The notes under the pieces: model-generated
Database searches by the model: none
What the model was told of the DNA's origin: nothing
The model's input: only the letters and a program-made list of their open reading frames with translations
Shown here: positions 24,782-35,743 of the stretch, piece after piece
Layout of the letters: every line of letters begins with the position of its first letter
Numbering within the stretch: the first letter of the stretch is position 1
Program-made: the position numbers and the translations under genes
DNA from: Phoma sp. XZ068
Taxonomy: Eukaryota > Ascomycota > Dothideomycetes > Pleosporales > Didymellaceae
Direction: 5' to 3'
Length of the DNA stretch: 64,000 bases
Assembly (NCBI GenBank): GCA_004835665.1
Contig: RBKR01000001.1
Span: 868,001-932,000, forward strand

Positions 24782-26824
24782 ATGTTGAAAGCTGTCGTAG
24801 AAGCTCAGCCAGAGCTCAATATGTCCCCCACAGCATCGTCCTCAACTGCAGGCTTCTTCCAGGCCCTTCCGTCCCTGCCGCCACAGTACACATCACCTGA
24901 TACCGTTCCAGCATCATCGACGCAGAAGAACGCTGCCTCGTTTTCAGACGATAAAGCGTTTGCACGTATCTTGGATCTCTACCTTCCATCAAACAACAAT
25001 GTTGTAACTTCGCACCTCCACCGTATGGCCCGCGTGGCATTAGACCCAAGTGTCTTAACTCACGCCACCGACGCGGAAACAAACCACCCCGTTCTCCGCT
25101 CCCTAACAACCTTTGGCCAAGAGAACAGGAATGATCCGCTCTGGACTACCACGGGATGGCAGCGTCTCAAAGAAATAGGATATGCCGAAGGGGTGGTTGC
25201 AGTGGCATACGCCCAGTCCGAGGAAACAGCGCATATTAATCGGAGGATCTACTCGTTTGGTCTAGGCCACCTCTGGGGCGTGACAGGAACCATGACTGGA
25301 TGTCCTATGAGCATGACAGATGGAGCTGCCACGCTCCTGTCAAAGCATCTGCAAGATCCTGATGGGGATCAGACGGGCCGCGTGCGAGTCTTCGAGGAAG
25401 CGTATCGGCGTTTAACGAGCCGGGATCCAAAGTATGCTTGGACGAGCGGGCAGTGGATGACGGAGCGTATTGGCGGGAGCGATGTCTCTGGGACCGAGAC
25501 ACTAGCTGTGCGCCTCAGCGCTGAGGAGCTGGCGCGTGATGAAGAGCAAGGGCGGAGCGAGGATGCGGTGGGCATGCCGCTGGGTCCGTGGAGGATTGAC
25601 GGGTTCAAGTGGTTCAGCAGCGCTACGGATTCCGAGGTGGCGGTGTTGCTTGCACGGACAGAAAAAGGGCTGAGTGCTTTCTACATGCCTATGCGACGTC
25701 GGAGAGGTCGTCGTGCTGCCGCCGCCAACATCGTGAATCTGGAAGCACCACCTGAGTCTGAACTCAACGGCGTCCGCCTCCAACGCCTAAAGAACAAACT
25801 CGGCACCAAGTCACTCCCTACAGCCGAACTCGAGCTCCGCGGCGCAAGAGCCTGGCTTATTGGAACAGAAGGGCGAGGCGTTGCTGAGATCTCCGCCATT
25901 CTGAACATCACGCGCCTTTCTACAGCAGCAGGGAGTGTAGGAAACTGGTCGCGCGGCTTAGCCATCTGCCGCGCATACAGCCAGGTTCGCGCTGTCCGCG
26001 GCGGAACACTAGATTCCAACCCTGCGCACCTCCGCTGGATGGCTGAAGAGACCGTCAAATATCATGCCGCGGCTCATTTCGTCTTCTTCGGTGTCGCTCT
26101 GCAAGGCGCGCTCGAGCGGTCGTACCACGCCGTTGCAGCGAACACGAAGGCCGCGAATCTACTGCCCAGCGACAAGTCAGAGATTGCGCTGCTACTCAGG
26201 TTTCTGCTCCCGGTCATGAAGGCGAAGGTTTCCGTTGCCTCTGTGGACGGGCTGCGTGAGTGCATGGAGTGCTTGGGCGGAGTGGGGTACTGCGAGAACA
26301 ACGAAGACGGGGGACTGTTGAACATGGCGAAGATCTATCGTGATAACCTTGTCAATCCGATCTGGGAGGGCACGGTCAGTGTCATGGCGGAGGACGTTGT
26401 TCGCGTGCTGACCGATAAGCGGTTGGGTGGCGGCGATGTGCTTGCGAATGTCTTGAAGCCGTGGGTGGTGAGTGTGCTGGGCAGATGTGACAACGTTTTC
26501 CAGAAGGAGGTTGTGGTGCTCAGGGGGAGACTGGAAGCGCTAATCCAGCTGGTCGATGGGACAGGCAAGGATGAGCTTCTATATAGAGGGCGCGAGATCT
26601 TAGATCATCTCGAGGCTGTTGTGTCAGGAGTCGTGTTGCTGTACGACGCCACGGCCAACCCGAGCTTTGTTGCGCAGGAGATAGCGAGGAGATGGATACG
26701 ATCAAAGAGTCTAACGGGTTCGGACACTGACGCCTTACTATCATGGAAGGATGCGGCGAGAGTTGACAAGGCTATTTTCATCGGAACGTCCAGTGTCGAG
26801 GCACAGAGACTCGAAAAGCTTTAA
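24782..26824 (+). CDS. AidB-like acyl-CoA dehydrogenase family protein
   Basis: Intronless, 680 residues. It is a flavoprotein of the acyl-CoA dehydrogenase superfamily, most like the AidB branch linked in bacteria to protection from DNA alkylation; the substrate in fungi is unclear. AGFFQALPSLPPQYTSPD matches the AidB-type N-terminal extension. CPMSMTDGAATLL (about 180) and the flavin-binding segment MTERIGGSDVSGTETLA (about 228-245) are diagnostic. LNGVRLQRLKNKLGTKSLPTAEL is the middle barrel, VGNWSRGLAICRAY the C-terminal helical bundle, and ECLGGVGYCENNEDGGLLNMAKIYRDNLVNPIWEGTVSVMAEDVVR the signature near the base. ATG at 24782 is used; Met at codon 14 is an alternative. It borders the polyketide cluster but shares the composition of the right-hand chromosome, so it is probably not part of the pathway. 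Confidence 0.9.
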   Translation: MLKAVVEAQPELNMSPTASSSTAGFFQALPSLPPQYTSPDTVPASSTQKNAASFSDDKAFARILDLYLPSNNNVVTSHLHRMARVALDPSVLTHATDAETNHPVLRSLTTFGQENRNDPLWTTTGWQRLKEIGYAEGVVAVAYAQSEETAHINRRIYSFGLGHLWGVTGTMTGCPMSMTDGAATLLSKHLQDPDGDQTGRVRVFEEAYRRLTSRDPKYAWTSGQWMTERIGGSDVSGTETLAVRLSAEELARDEEQGRSEDAVGMPLGPWRIDGFKWFSSATDSEVAVLLARTEKGLSAFYMPMRRRRGRRAAAANIVNLEAPPESELNGVRLQRLKNKLGTKSLPTAELELRGARAWLIGTEGRGVAEISAILNITRLSTAAGSVGNWSRGLAICRAYSQVRAVRGGTLDSNPAHLRWMAEETVKYHAAAHFVFFGVALQGALERSYHAVAANTKAANLLPSDKSEIALLLRFLLPVMKAKVSVASVDGLRECMECLGGVGYCENNEDGGLLNMAKIYRDNLVNPIWEGTVSVMAEDVVRVLTDKRLGGGDVLANVLKPWVVSVLGRCDNVFQKEVVVLRGRLEALIQLVDGTGKDELLYRGREILDHLEAVVSGVVLLYDATANPSFVAQEIARRWIRSKSLTGSDTDALLSWKDAARVDKAIFIGTSSVEAQRLEKL

Positions 26825-27056
26825 AACATGATAGCACTGCATGAGACAATCGAATCAATCGTTCCTCCTGCTATCGGACTGAGCTCCAGTGACCCGCTGA
26901 GGATATGTCCCGTTGACATGTCGCTCGAACGGTATGACATAAGACATGACATTGAAACTGGCAACAACTTGAATTAATATCTGCGACCCGCGAGATAAGC
27001 AAAAATCACCTCCATACGCTCCAAAAGCCCTACTATTTACCACAAAAGTCTCATCC

Positions 27057-28767
27057 CTAAATCAGCTCCTCCATACGATGAACATCCGAATGCCTCGTCC
27101 ACACCCTCAACTTCCTCCCCAGCCCATAATACAACGGCACAGCACCCACCGCGGGCCCAACAACGCACGCAAAGATAATCATAGCCGGCGTAAGCCACCC
27201 ATCCTTGCTCGCATGCGCAATATCAAAGACCCAGTAACTATACGAGAAGCCAATGAAATTCTTACACACGGTCGCAACAACCATAATCTCGCCCGAGATG
27301 GGCTTGTAGCAGTCAATTGCATACGCGATGGCGATTGTGGGCACAGTCGTGACGGACAGCCCGGCGAGTCCGTAGCCCCACACAATGATGTGGCCCCATG
27401 CCCATTGGTGCTGGTAGGCGAGGCCGCCGAGGATGGCGGATAGCATGGTGATGATCATGTATGGGATTAGAGCTGGGAGGCGCATCTCGGCTTCTCGTAT
27501 GCCGCCGTTCTTGCGTGTGGCGCGGGCGGCGACCCAGTCTGAGAAGGGGCCTGCTGTGGCGAGACCGAAGAGGGCGCCGACGGCGAAGGCGAAGTTGGTG
27601 TAGCCTACTTGGTCGGGGCGGAAGAGGTAGGGTGGGGCTGCGAGGACGGGGGATTCGGTGAGGTTGAAGAAGAGGAGGAGGTCGGCGGGGCCGGCGACCA
27701 TGAGGCCTGCCCAGAGGATGATGGGGTTGAAGAAGCATTTCAGCGGGGTGACAGTGTCACGGATGATGAAAGATTTCCAGCGCGGATCAGGGGCTTGGAA
27801 GGGTGAAAATTGGGAACGAGAAGGGCGGCCAGTAGGGTGGGCAGTCGTTTCGAGTTCGTTCAAGTCGGCAGGTTGCACGTCAGTTCGGGTTGGCTGTTTC
27901 TCGAGCTGACTGTCGGAGGGTGTCTCTGAGGCAACGCTCTTTCCCCGGAGAGAGGATTGACTAGATGATGCAGAGTTGTGACTGCGGTGGAACTTCGTTT
28001 CTGGGAATGCAACAGCAACCAGGATGATCGAGACAGCGGAGAGTGCGGTCTCAAGCCAGAAGAACGACTTCCAGCCATGATGGGCGGCGATGGAACCTGC
28101 CATAATGGGACCCAGGAACGCGCCCATGAAGTAGCTTGTGCTGCAACATGTCAGCTGAGAACATTGAAGCCAACGACTGCCAACTCACAAATACACTCCC
28201 GTCCAAAGCCCACGTTCGTGCAAGAAAAACACATCGGCAATCATCTGCACGGGTATTGTCTCGCTCGTTGCACACACCAAACCATTGATAGCTCTCGCAG
28301 CCAGCAAGCTTCTATGAGACGTAGCCAGGGCCTGCCAAACACAAGATAGCGTAATCAGTACCGAGAAAACCAAGCTGATAGCCCGGCGCCCAAAGATATT
28401 GCTAAGCGGCACGATGAAGAAGTTGGCAAAGCCCAGCGTGATGACAGTGATGCCTGTAAGCATGGCCAGCTGGTTGTTATTGAGATGGAATTCCTTGCCG
28501 AGGAGTGGAAACATAGGTGCAATTGAAAGGGCGCCGGTGACTGAGATCCACGTAAAGAGCGCCTGGCTGGTTACGACAGTGACTGGAGGGCGTATTAGCG
28601 GAGCGTAAAGACGTTTGAGCGCGGTACGCACGTTTCCATGGCATCGACCAGTTGAGTGGGTCGCGGGGATCTGAAGACGGGCGAGGTATGAGAGCCTTGT
28701 CAGCCTTGCCATCTGCGTTCATGATCTCCGTGCCCGGGATGAGCTCAGCGTTGGCGTGAGAAGCCAT
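27057..28767 (-). CDS. MFS transporter, DHA1 / HOL1-like
   Basis: Polytopic plasma-membrane transporter of 537 residues. Exons 28632-28767, 28189-28582 and 27057-28140 close the frame. DPRDPLNWSMPWK is the N-terminal signature of fungal DHA1 transporters of the HOL1/FLR1 type. LSNIFGRRAISLVFSV is motif A, and SYFMGAFLGPIMAGSIAAHHGWKSFFW is motif C and the start of the second-half loop. A cytosolic linker rich in Ser, Gln and Thr (about 230-310) separates the two six-helix halves. The second half begins with IILWAGLMVAGPADLLLFFNL. The substrate is unknown; relatives export drugs or take up polyamines and cations. It lies head-to-head with nothing: its promoter faces the 3' end of BOR1. Confidence 0.92.
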
Positions 28768-29680
28768 TTTCGCGGTAGTCCTTCGTCAGTGGGAATGAAA
28801 AGGGAGTTTCACAAACTTGAATTTCGAAGAGTGTTGAAGCGGCGTCCAGCAAATATATCTATTCTCCCAGGAAAAAGAAGTGTTGAAACTATCACCATAG
28901 GGCTTACTACTAATTACTCACCGCTGTCGGACACATGTCCAGCGTCGGAGATCTGTAGGAGTGCCGATTGAACTTACCCATTCACACGGTGTCGGGATCT
29001 TCCGTGACACATTGCACCTCTTCGTGAATATATGACTGGTCCGGAGCATTGCAATGGCTTACCTCGAGGCTGCACATAGTTCGCCAGTCGGAGGTTGTAC
29101 TACACAATCAGCTCGTGGACAGCTCAATAGCAAGTTATGCTTGCTTCGGATGTGCAAGGGGTGGTGGGGTGTGCTAGCACAGACGTCCGTATGTTGACTT
29201 TGTGTCACCACCTACACGATTTGTACTCGTGTGAATGTGCCTCCAGTATCGCAATTCCCAAATCGCGAGTGATTACACCGAGCAAAAATCGGCCAAGCAT
29301 CGCCTTGAAAGTGGCTTTGTTTCTCCTCGTCGAGCGACCCCTTGCATCGCTGGTTTCAATTGAGTTGTGATGGTGGAAGCTTGACTCTTTGCGGGGAATG
29401 GGCGGAGACCCACAGGTGTGGCTTACCCTCGCTTCGGAGATGTGGGGTGGGGATGCGGGCTGACGGCGATCAGCCCTAGCTAGGAGCTTACTCGAACGCA
29501 AGTGAGAGCGTCAATAAAACACCACGAGACACATCTGGGTATGCCGAAAATAGGGAGAGGCAGACTATCATGAAATAAACTCAAGCGATTAACTATGACC
29601 GCCCTCAGACTAGCCCGTGCAGCTCACGAAACATGTAGGTATGGATCATGAACGGTTCACTGTATTCTATTCCTGCTCAA
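28768..29680. other. Intergenic, MFS promoter and BOR1 3' flank
   Basis: About 0.9 kb with no supported gene. CCCTTGCAT occurs at 29339-29347. Confidence 0.5.
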
Positions 29681-32102
29681 TCATGATTTACTCAACCTTC
29701 CGGTATCCACACCCTCGCCACTCCTAAAGCTCATCCGCCGTCGACTCGTACCCGTCGCGCTACTCATCCTTACCGGCAACACGCCTCCACTCTCGCCCCG
29801 CTCAGCCTCCTCCAGCGTCTCATCACTAGAATCATTATGTACCTGCCCGTGGTTCCCGCCCACGCTCTCCATAGTAAACGGACTCGCCGTCGGCGCATCC
29901 AAAATGCTCAGCTCATCCTGCGTGAAGAAGCGCGGCATGAGAAACGTGCGCATGGGGATGTACAGCAGGATGAAGACGGGGAAGCCAATGGCGGCGATAG
30001 TCTGAGTGATGGCGAACGTGGCGCCGAAGCCGATGAGTTCGAGTCCCACAAACGCCCATACCACCCACTTCCTGTTTATCTGGGCGAGGGGCTCGGAGGG
30101 GGAGACGAGGTGGCGGTCGGTGAGGAGGAAGATGAGTTTGGCTGTGATGCCGTTTGCTTCGAGTGCTTGGATGCCCATTACGAAGAACAGGCCTGCGAGT
30201 ACGGCTTGCGGGATCAAATGCAGTACGATGAGCAGAGGGCCGGACATGGTGCCTAGCGTCAGCAGGCCTTGGGCGAGATTGGACACGCGCTGTTCAACGA
30301 CGTGATCTGTGATGCGCTTCGTACGTCCCTTCTCGTCGGTCTCGGTGCGCGTGACGCATAAGCTAGTTGTGTGGAAGGGCGCCTGCGGGATCAGGCCGTT
30401 GGGAAAGGGTATCCCAAGGAGGCCTGCAACGCCGGTTGTCAGGCCGAGCAAGAAAATGTCCCAGTGGAAGCCTGCTGGTTTCCGCAGCGGAAATTCGGTG
30501 CCCTGTGCGATGAGCGAGGAGACGTTGTGGTCGAACCAGAAGAGGACTGTTAGGAGGATGGCGAATGGGATAGCGAGGAAGACGTCAGAGACGCTGATGT
30601 CCCAGAAGTGGATGAACCAGCCGCGGTCGGTCGTGGGAAAGAAGGATTTGGAAACGGGGAGTTTGAGGAGTTCTGTGCCGTCCATCTTCCCAATGTGCAC
30701 AAAGCCTGTGAAGAAAATCACAGTGAGAGGCGTGCCATAATCCTCGATAAACTTGCGTATGTGTCGTGGAAATAGCGCAGAGTTGCCGACCACGCCGCAG
30801 AGATACGCCACAGCTGTGACAAGAAGCGCAATCATGATGGACAGATATGCTGAGGCATCGCTAACTTCCCACTGGCGGGCGAGGACCTGAATTCCCTTTT
30901 GCAGGTAGATGAAGGCGACGTAGAAGCCAAAGATGTCGCAGGAGAAACGTGTGACGTAGCGAAGGCCATTGCAGGAATTTGTAATGGCAAGTATCCAATG
31001 GAAAATGAGCGCCCATCTACGCTGTCAGTGATGGCTGGGAGATGGAGAGCATGACGTACATTCCAATCCAGCACATGAAGGCGAAGTAATTTGTGCCGCG
31101 CGGCGTTATCATGTCGTAGACTGTGTAGTTGAAGACGGTGATTGGGCCTGCCGAGCGTCAGTGAGGCTCAAGCCGAGCGTTAAAGAGGCATTCAAGGCGG
31201 AGACAGTGAGGCATTCATATCAACATACCAGTAACACCCACAATAACCAACGGCTGCGCCGCCAGCAAACTAAACACCACACTCCCCAGCACACTCGCAA
31301 GCAGGACCTCATTAACGCCGAAACTGCTATCCGTCTTGGCGAACATATCGAGCGAGAAGGCCAGCGCGGGGAGGATACTGGGGTTTATTAGTTTGTATTC
31401 TATTCGCTCTATTTGGCGGCGCTAAGATGTGAAAACGGTGTGGTAGATGGAGCGTATCGTGGACTCGTAGCGTATCGTACATTCGTATTGCAAGTTCTTA
31501 TCGCATCGGAATCGTATGCGTATCGTGAATCGTATGTGTACTCGTATACCATACCACATATGTATATCACACCACCACCCCAAACAAAGGATGTAGTAAA
31601 TGAATAAATGAATGAATGCAAAAGTAAAGGAAAAGTAAACAAGCAACCAAATAACAACCCCACAGCACACCGAAGAAGCCAACAAGTCAACAAGTGAAAT
31701 GTGAAGTAATAAATAGAATACGTACTTTGCAAAAAACATATACACAGTCGCAGGAACAACCCGATAATCCCACGCATCCGCCCAATCACTCGCGTACCAC
31801 ACCACGCGGCGTTGGACATCGCTTTTCATGCCTGCAAAAAGAGCGGTTGAGTACCATGCGCGCGGACGACCGTTGGCTTCAGCGTTGAGGTCTGCGTCGG
31901 CATGGGCGTGAAAGTTGGCATGAGTATGTGAAGTCGGATGATTGGTCCTGGCGTGGCGACGGGAGGGATACTGATCTGGATTCGGACTCGGATTCGAGAT
32001 CCTTGCGCTGCGGCGGGAAGTTCGGCCGTGGGAAGACGTGCTGCGGCGACGCTCATCCAGTGTGATAATAGTTGCAGCATCGACATGATCGAGAGGAGCC
32101 AT
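29681..32102 (-). CDS. BOR1: Borate/anion exporter of the SLC4 family (BOR1)
   Basis: Membrane transporter of 649 residues expected at the plasma membrane, exporting borate and possibly other anions. Exons 31726-32102, 31229-31377, 31060-31147 and 29681-31016. After a variable His/Arg/Ser-rich N-terminus come the conserved GMKSDVQRRVVWYASDWADA and MFFANILPALAFSLDMF (the latter formed across the first intron), QPLVIVGVTGPITVFNYTVYD, and FYVAFIYLQKGIQVL. The gate domain has FWFDHNVSSLIAQGTEFPLRKP, and FPNGLIPQAPFHTTSL is the anion-exchanger signature region. HVVEQRVSNLAQGLL and RMSFRSGEG lie in the hydrophilic C-terminal part. The first true ATG of the frame is at 32102. The first intron (31378-31725, 348 bases) is unusually long for this genome and contains degenerate CGTATCG-type repeats. 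Confidence 0.95.
31440..31560. repeat. Degenerate CGTATCG/ATTCGTATG repeats inside the BOR1 intron
   Basis: About 120 bases made of imperfect copies of CGTATCGT, ATTCGTAT and ATCGTATGCG, all within the first BOR1 intron. Because of this simple structure one open frame reads through the intron, but the splice sites and the conserved protein on both sides show that it is intronic. Confidence 0.7.
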
Positions 32103-32793
32103 GCTGCAAAGCACGTGCAAATTTCAAACAATGTCTGTCAGACCATGTGAGCGCAACCAAGAACGCTGCGAGTCCACGGTGAGCGCAGCGTGCCAACCGA
32201 GTGCAAACCACGCGAGACAAATTGATAAATGCAAGGGTCCACCATCTTGATATACGCCCACGGCGCCGCGGAGACTAGCCGGCAATAAAGCCACGGCGGT
32301 GAGAAACGACGGGTCGTGACGTGACGCTCTAGTGTCGTGCTGGGTCTGGCGGGGGAAAAGGAAGCGAACTAGAATAGTAGACGTACGGCTTGGCAGGGCT
32401 TGATCGGTCAACCAGGCTTGGGGGGACGACACGATGACAGATGATGTTTCACGGTTTGCATGTGAGGGAGGTCGTGTTTGAGTTTGGATTTGATTTGTCT
32501 GTGTGAGACGTTGTGTTTGGGAGGAGCATTTGAAAGATTTTGGGGTTTGTGGTTTTTGTTACCATCGAGATCGAGAGTGGGTCCTCCGAGGTGCAATATC
32601 CGTACTTGAATCTCGAAAAGATGCCCGAGCAGAATTGCCAGCAAAAGGACCGCAATGCATGCTTGGAAAAAGTGCATCGGCAAACACGGACCGCTTAGCA
32701 GTGGTGACACGCAGTACGGGCGTATCAGAAGCCGTTATCAGGCTGGCTGCAGCCTTGGATGCGTAGAACTTACTCGAGGTGAACGATGCATAC
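32103..32793. other. Intergenic, BOR1 upstream region
   Basis: About 690 bases between the BOR1 start and the 3' end of the next gene. No gene recognised. ATGCAAGGG lies at 32229-32237, about 125 bases upstream of the BOR1 start. Confidence 0.5.
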
Positions 32794-34994
32794 CTAAGGG
32801 CTTGATCCGTTGGTTGCAGTCGTCGCGGGTGGTTGACGCCCTCGTCCGCGTCCACGAGGAACACCATTTCCACGACCCCGTCCCTCGAAGCGTCCAGCAC
32901 CTGTTGCGCCTCCTCGGGTGTAACTGTGAAGGCCTCCCGGCCCCCAGCTCGAACGACCTCTTCCCCTACCTGAGCTGTTGCTGTAGTCGTCCGTGGCCTC
33001 GCATGAACAGGACCCACCTCGACCACGACCCCTGCCTCGAAATGCGCCTCGGGTATTATCAGAGGCGGGCACGAGTTTCGGTGGGCTGATCGAAATTGGG
33101 ACAGGTGCGCCTCCATCACCCTCTAGTTCATGATCGCTCCAGCCGTCAGCCTCGTCGATAGCTTTCTGCTGTGCATCCTCCAATGCCATTGCAAGCCTGG
33201 CAGACTTCTCGCTGCTCCTTACGTTGTCGAGTTCAGTCGAACCACGAATGCTTGCTTCTCGAACGCATATGCCCAGCATGGCTTGCATGGTGAATACGGC
33301 GTCATTGCCAGCGTTATGCAGTTTGTAGCCAGCAATATCGAAGTCGTACAGGATTCTGCCGAGGGAGGTAGCGTTCTGTTCACGGCGCCAGACACGGTAC
33401 ATGACAGCAGTATCCAGAGCTTCGAGCAGGTTGTCGACCTTCAACGGATCGAAGCCGAGGTCCTGAAGGTATCTGATGTCGCCCAGGGTGTCATGACCAA
33501 GGAAGATGATGTTGCGTTTCTCGTTGAGGTCGACGCCCTCCATCAATTTGATGATATTTTCGACACCGTTGGAGAGGTGGGCGCCAAAAGGAGGCGAAAA
33601 GCAAGCGGCGACATGCGCGGGCGCTTCAGCCAGAGGCACGATCGTCGACTCCCCAAAATCGAAGCCATCGGGGTGGCCCTGCACAAATTGTGAGTTGACC
33701 AGATGGGCGTGCTCCTTGATGCGGAAGTGACGAGCGCGGATCAGGCCTCTCCAAGTCTCGCCGTCCTGACCAGGCGGAACGCTCGCCAACTCTCTGGTGT
33801 CTAGCGTGGCGACTCCCACCTCGGTGATCTTGTGGTGTGCACGCTCGTACGACTCGACATCCACACACACGAAGACCACCGACTGGTCAAAGGCGAACGG
33901 CGTGGGTAGTGACTGGGTTGGTCAGTACAGGTAGGTCAAATGCATGAGGTGACGTACTGGATCGATCGCAGGTGGTGGGCCATCTGGACTTGCAGCGGTT
34001 GATACTGGACTCGGGCGTAGCCCAAGGTACCGCTGGGCACGCTTGAATTGGTCTGCCATGGTCTTCTGCTTGACTAGACGCTCCTGCTGCTTCTTCGCCT
34101 TCATGGCCTTGTTTTTGGCTCGCTGCGCTTCGAAAGACTCCTCCATCAGCTGCTTGAAGGCTTCGAGGCTGCGCTCGTCAAGCGGGGGGCACTCTGGCTC
34201 GCCCTTAGCGCGGAAGTCGTGATTGGGAGTGTTGCTGACCATGTTGTCGTAGTCTTCACGAGAGTGCGAGCGTCCAAGATATCGAGGTGTGCAACGTGGG
34301 TGATCTGGGAAGCGACTGACGAGGGCTTCCTCGCGCTGCTGGTCAGTGATGCTGAGGTTAAGCTGGAGATGGTTGTTGATCTCGTCGAGGAGAGCCTGAA
34401 ATTGAGATTCGCGGACCAAGATGAGGGGTCTGGCGTGGTTCTCAATATCCCAGATGTAGTAGCTGTGGTCAAGTAAGTGTGAGTTTGACATTCCGAAGTC
34501 GTATTCACTCACAGATCCCACTCACGCTCCCAGAACTTGCCTTGGTCGAAGAAGGCAGAGGCAATGTCGTTTGAGTGAGTCGAGTTGCACCACCTGTAGG
34601 GGTACTTTGCTAGAGCTCGTATTGGCGTGTAGTGCTGGGTAGCTGGTGCTAGGTCTCCGGGGTTGAGGTCAGTGGCAGGCAGGGCAGCTGGCTGGGGTGG
34701 GGGCGGGGTGAGGGTGGTTGTGGACATGGACGCGGGCTTGTACGAGCTTTCGGCGTCCTTGAGCCAGATGTATCGGCGGTCAGTGTTTGGTTTGTCTGCG
34801 ACTGGCTTTGGGTGAGGCTGCACGGGATTAGCTATAGCTACTGGATGTTTGCTGGCTGCGTCATCAGGCTCAATTGCTACACCGCCTGAGAGGTCACTGT
34901 CGCTGACTATGGGCTCTTGAGGTCGGTCAGGCAGTGCTGCGAGGTCTCCTTTGATGAGCCTGCGCAGACGCTCGAGACGGGCTGCTGCGGCCAT
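32794..34994 (-). CDS. Gfd2/YDR514C-like protein with DEDD exonuclease-like domain and RG-rich tail
   Basis: 701 residues in three exons (34513-34994, 33958-34462, 32794-33912; frame closes exactly). The N-terminal half is low in known motifs except RWCNSTHSNDIASAFFDQGKFWEREWDLYYIWDI and a Lys-rich helix near MKAKKQQERLVKQ. From about residue 340 comes a RNase H-fold domain: VVFVCVDVESYER (first acidic motif, DVE), NIIFLGHDTLGDIRYLQ (second Asp), and YKLHNAGNDAVFTMQAMLG (HNAGNDA, final Asp), as in the fungal Gfd2/YDR514C family. The last 110 residues are disordered and rich in RGRGRG and GRGRG, typical of RNA-binding RGG tails. Yeast relatives are linked to mRNA export and nuclear processes; nuclease activity here is inference from the retained acidic residues. 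Confidence 0.83.
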
Positions 34995-35743
34995 GGCGGG
35001 GTATGGTGTTCAGGAGCCCCAGGAGGGGAAGTTTGGAGGGGCAACAAACGCGACTTCCTGATGACATGGTGAAGACGTTGCACGTTCTGCATGAGACGAC
35101 TGGCGGTGAGGAGATTGTGAAGGTGAGAGTCGAGAGTGTGGTCCTGTTTGATATAACTGCAGACGAGCAGGGATACGATGTGCAGCAGGGCTACTAGGAG
35201 ATGACTGAGCAGGACTTACTCTGATGGCACCGGCACGTCTTGGCTCGCGCTGCGCAGCCTGTCTCACGATGGAGCGGCGGGCGAGTCGCTGGAGGGACAT
35301 GAAGCGTGCGCTGCAGTGGTGTTTGCTGGAGCACAGCTGCGTTGCACGAGAGATTAGTCATCATCGGTGAGGGTAAGTTCTACATGAGGTAGTAGGGATA
35401 TTATAGTACACGTCGCAGCCAACATGATGGAAGTAGAGTGAGCCACGCACAAGAGAGCCAGACAGCGGTCATGAGAATCAGCAGCACAGTGGATGCGGCG
35501 ACTCGTTCCTGAACGGTTCGCACAGATGGCGCTAGGCTAGCCCCTCGGGCCGGCAGCCGCGTCGCCCCAAGTGCAACACCGCAACGCGCGACAGCTGCTG
35601 CCATCACCACCACCAGCACGCTGTCGCCCTCCGCCCCTCCCCCGGCCGCCCCGATTCTCCCCTCCGACAGCATCGACGCGTGGCTGGAGTGTCTGACGCG
35701 CGCGTCTGCCGCCTCTCAGCCAGGCCACTCCGCGCGATGCACC
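34995..35743. promoter_or_regulatory. Divergent upstream region of exonuclease-like gene and ING gene
   Basis: About 750 bases between two divergently transcribed genes. It holds the promoters of both and a doubtful small open frame on the minus strand, described separately. Confidence 0.5.
35010..35300 (-). other. Doubtful small gene or 5' leader
   Basis: A 96-codon frame starting MSLQRLARRSIVRQAAQ, Arg-rich like a mitochondrial presequence. A GTAAGT donor follows GAIR, and a CTGCAG acceptor lies about 65 bases on. Downstream another frame reads DSHLHNLLTASRLMQNVQRLH, which looks helical, but I cannot join the two in phase. It may be a small mitochondrial protein gene or just the spliced leader of the exonuclease-like gene. 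Confidence 0.22.

Noticed and set aside
27313..27738. 141-codon Arg/His/Pro-rich frame
   Set aside because: Shifted frame within the HOL1-like transporter exon.
31422..31725. Apparent C-terminal extension of the BOR1 first exon
   Set aside because: Read-through of the first intron; conserved BOR1 sequence resumes after a good acceptor at 31,378.
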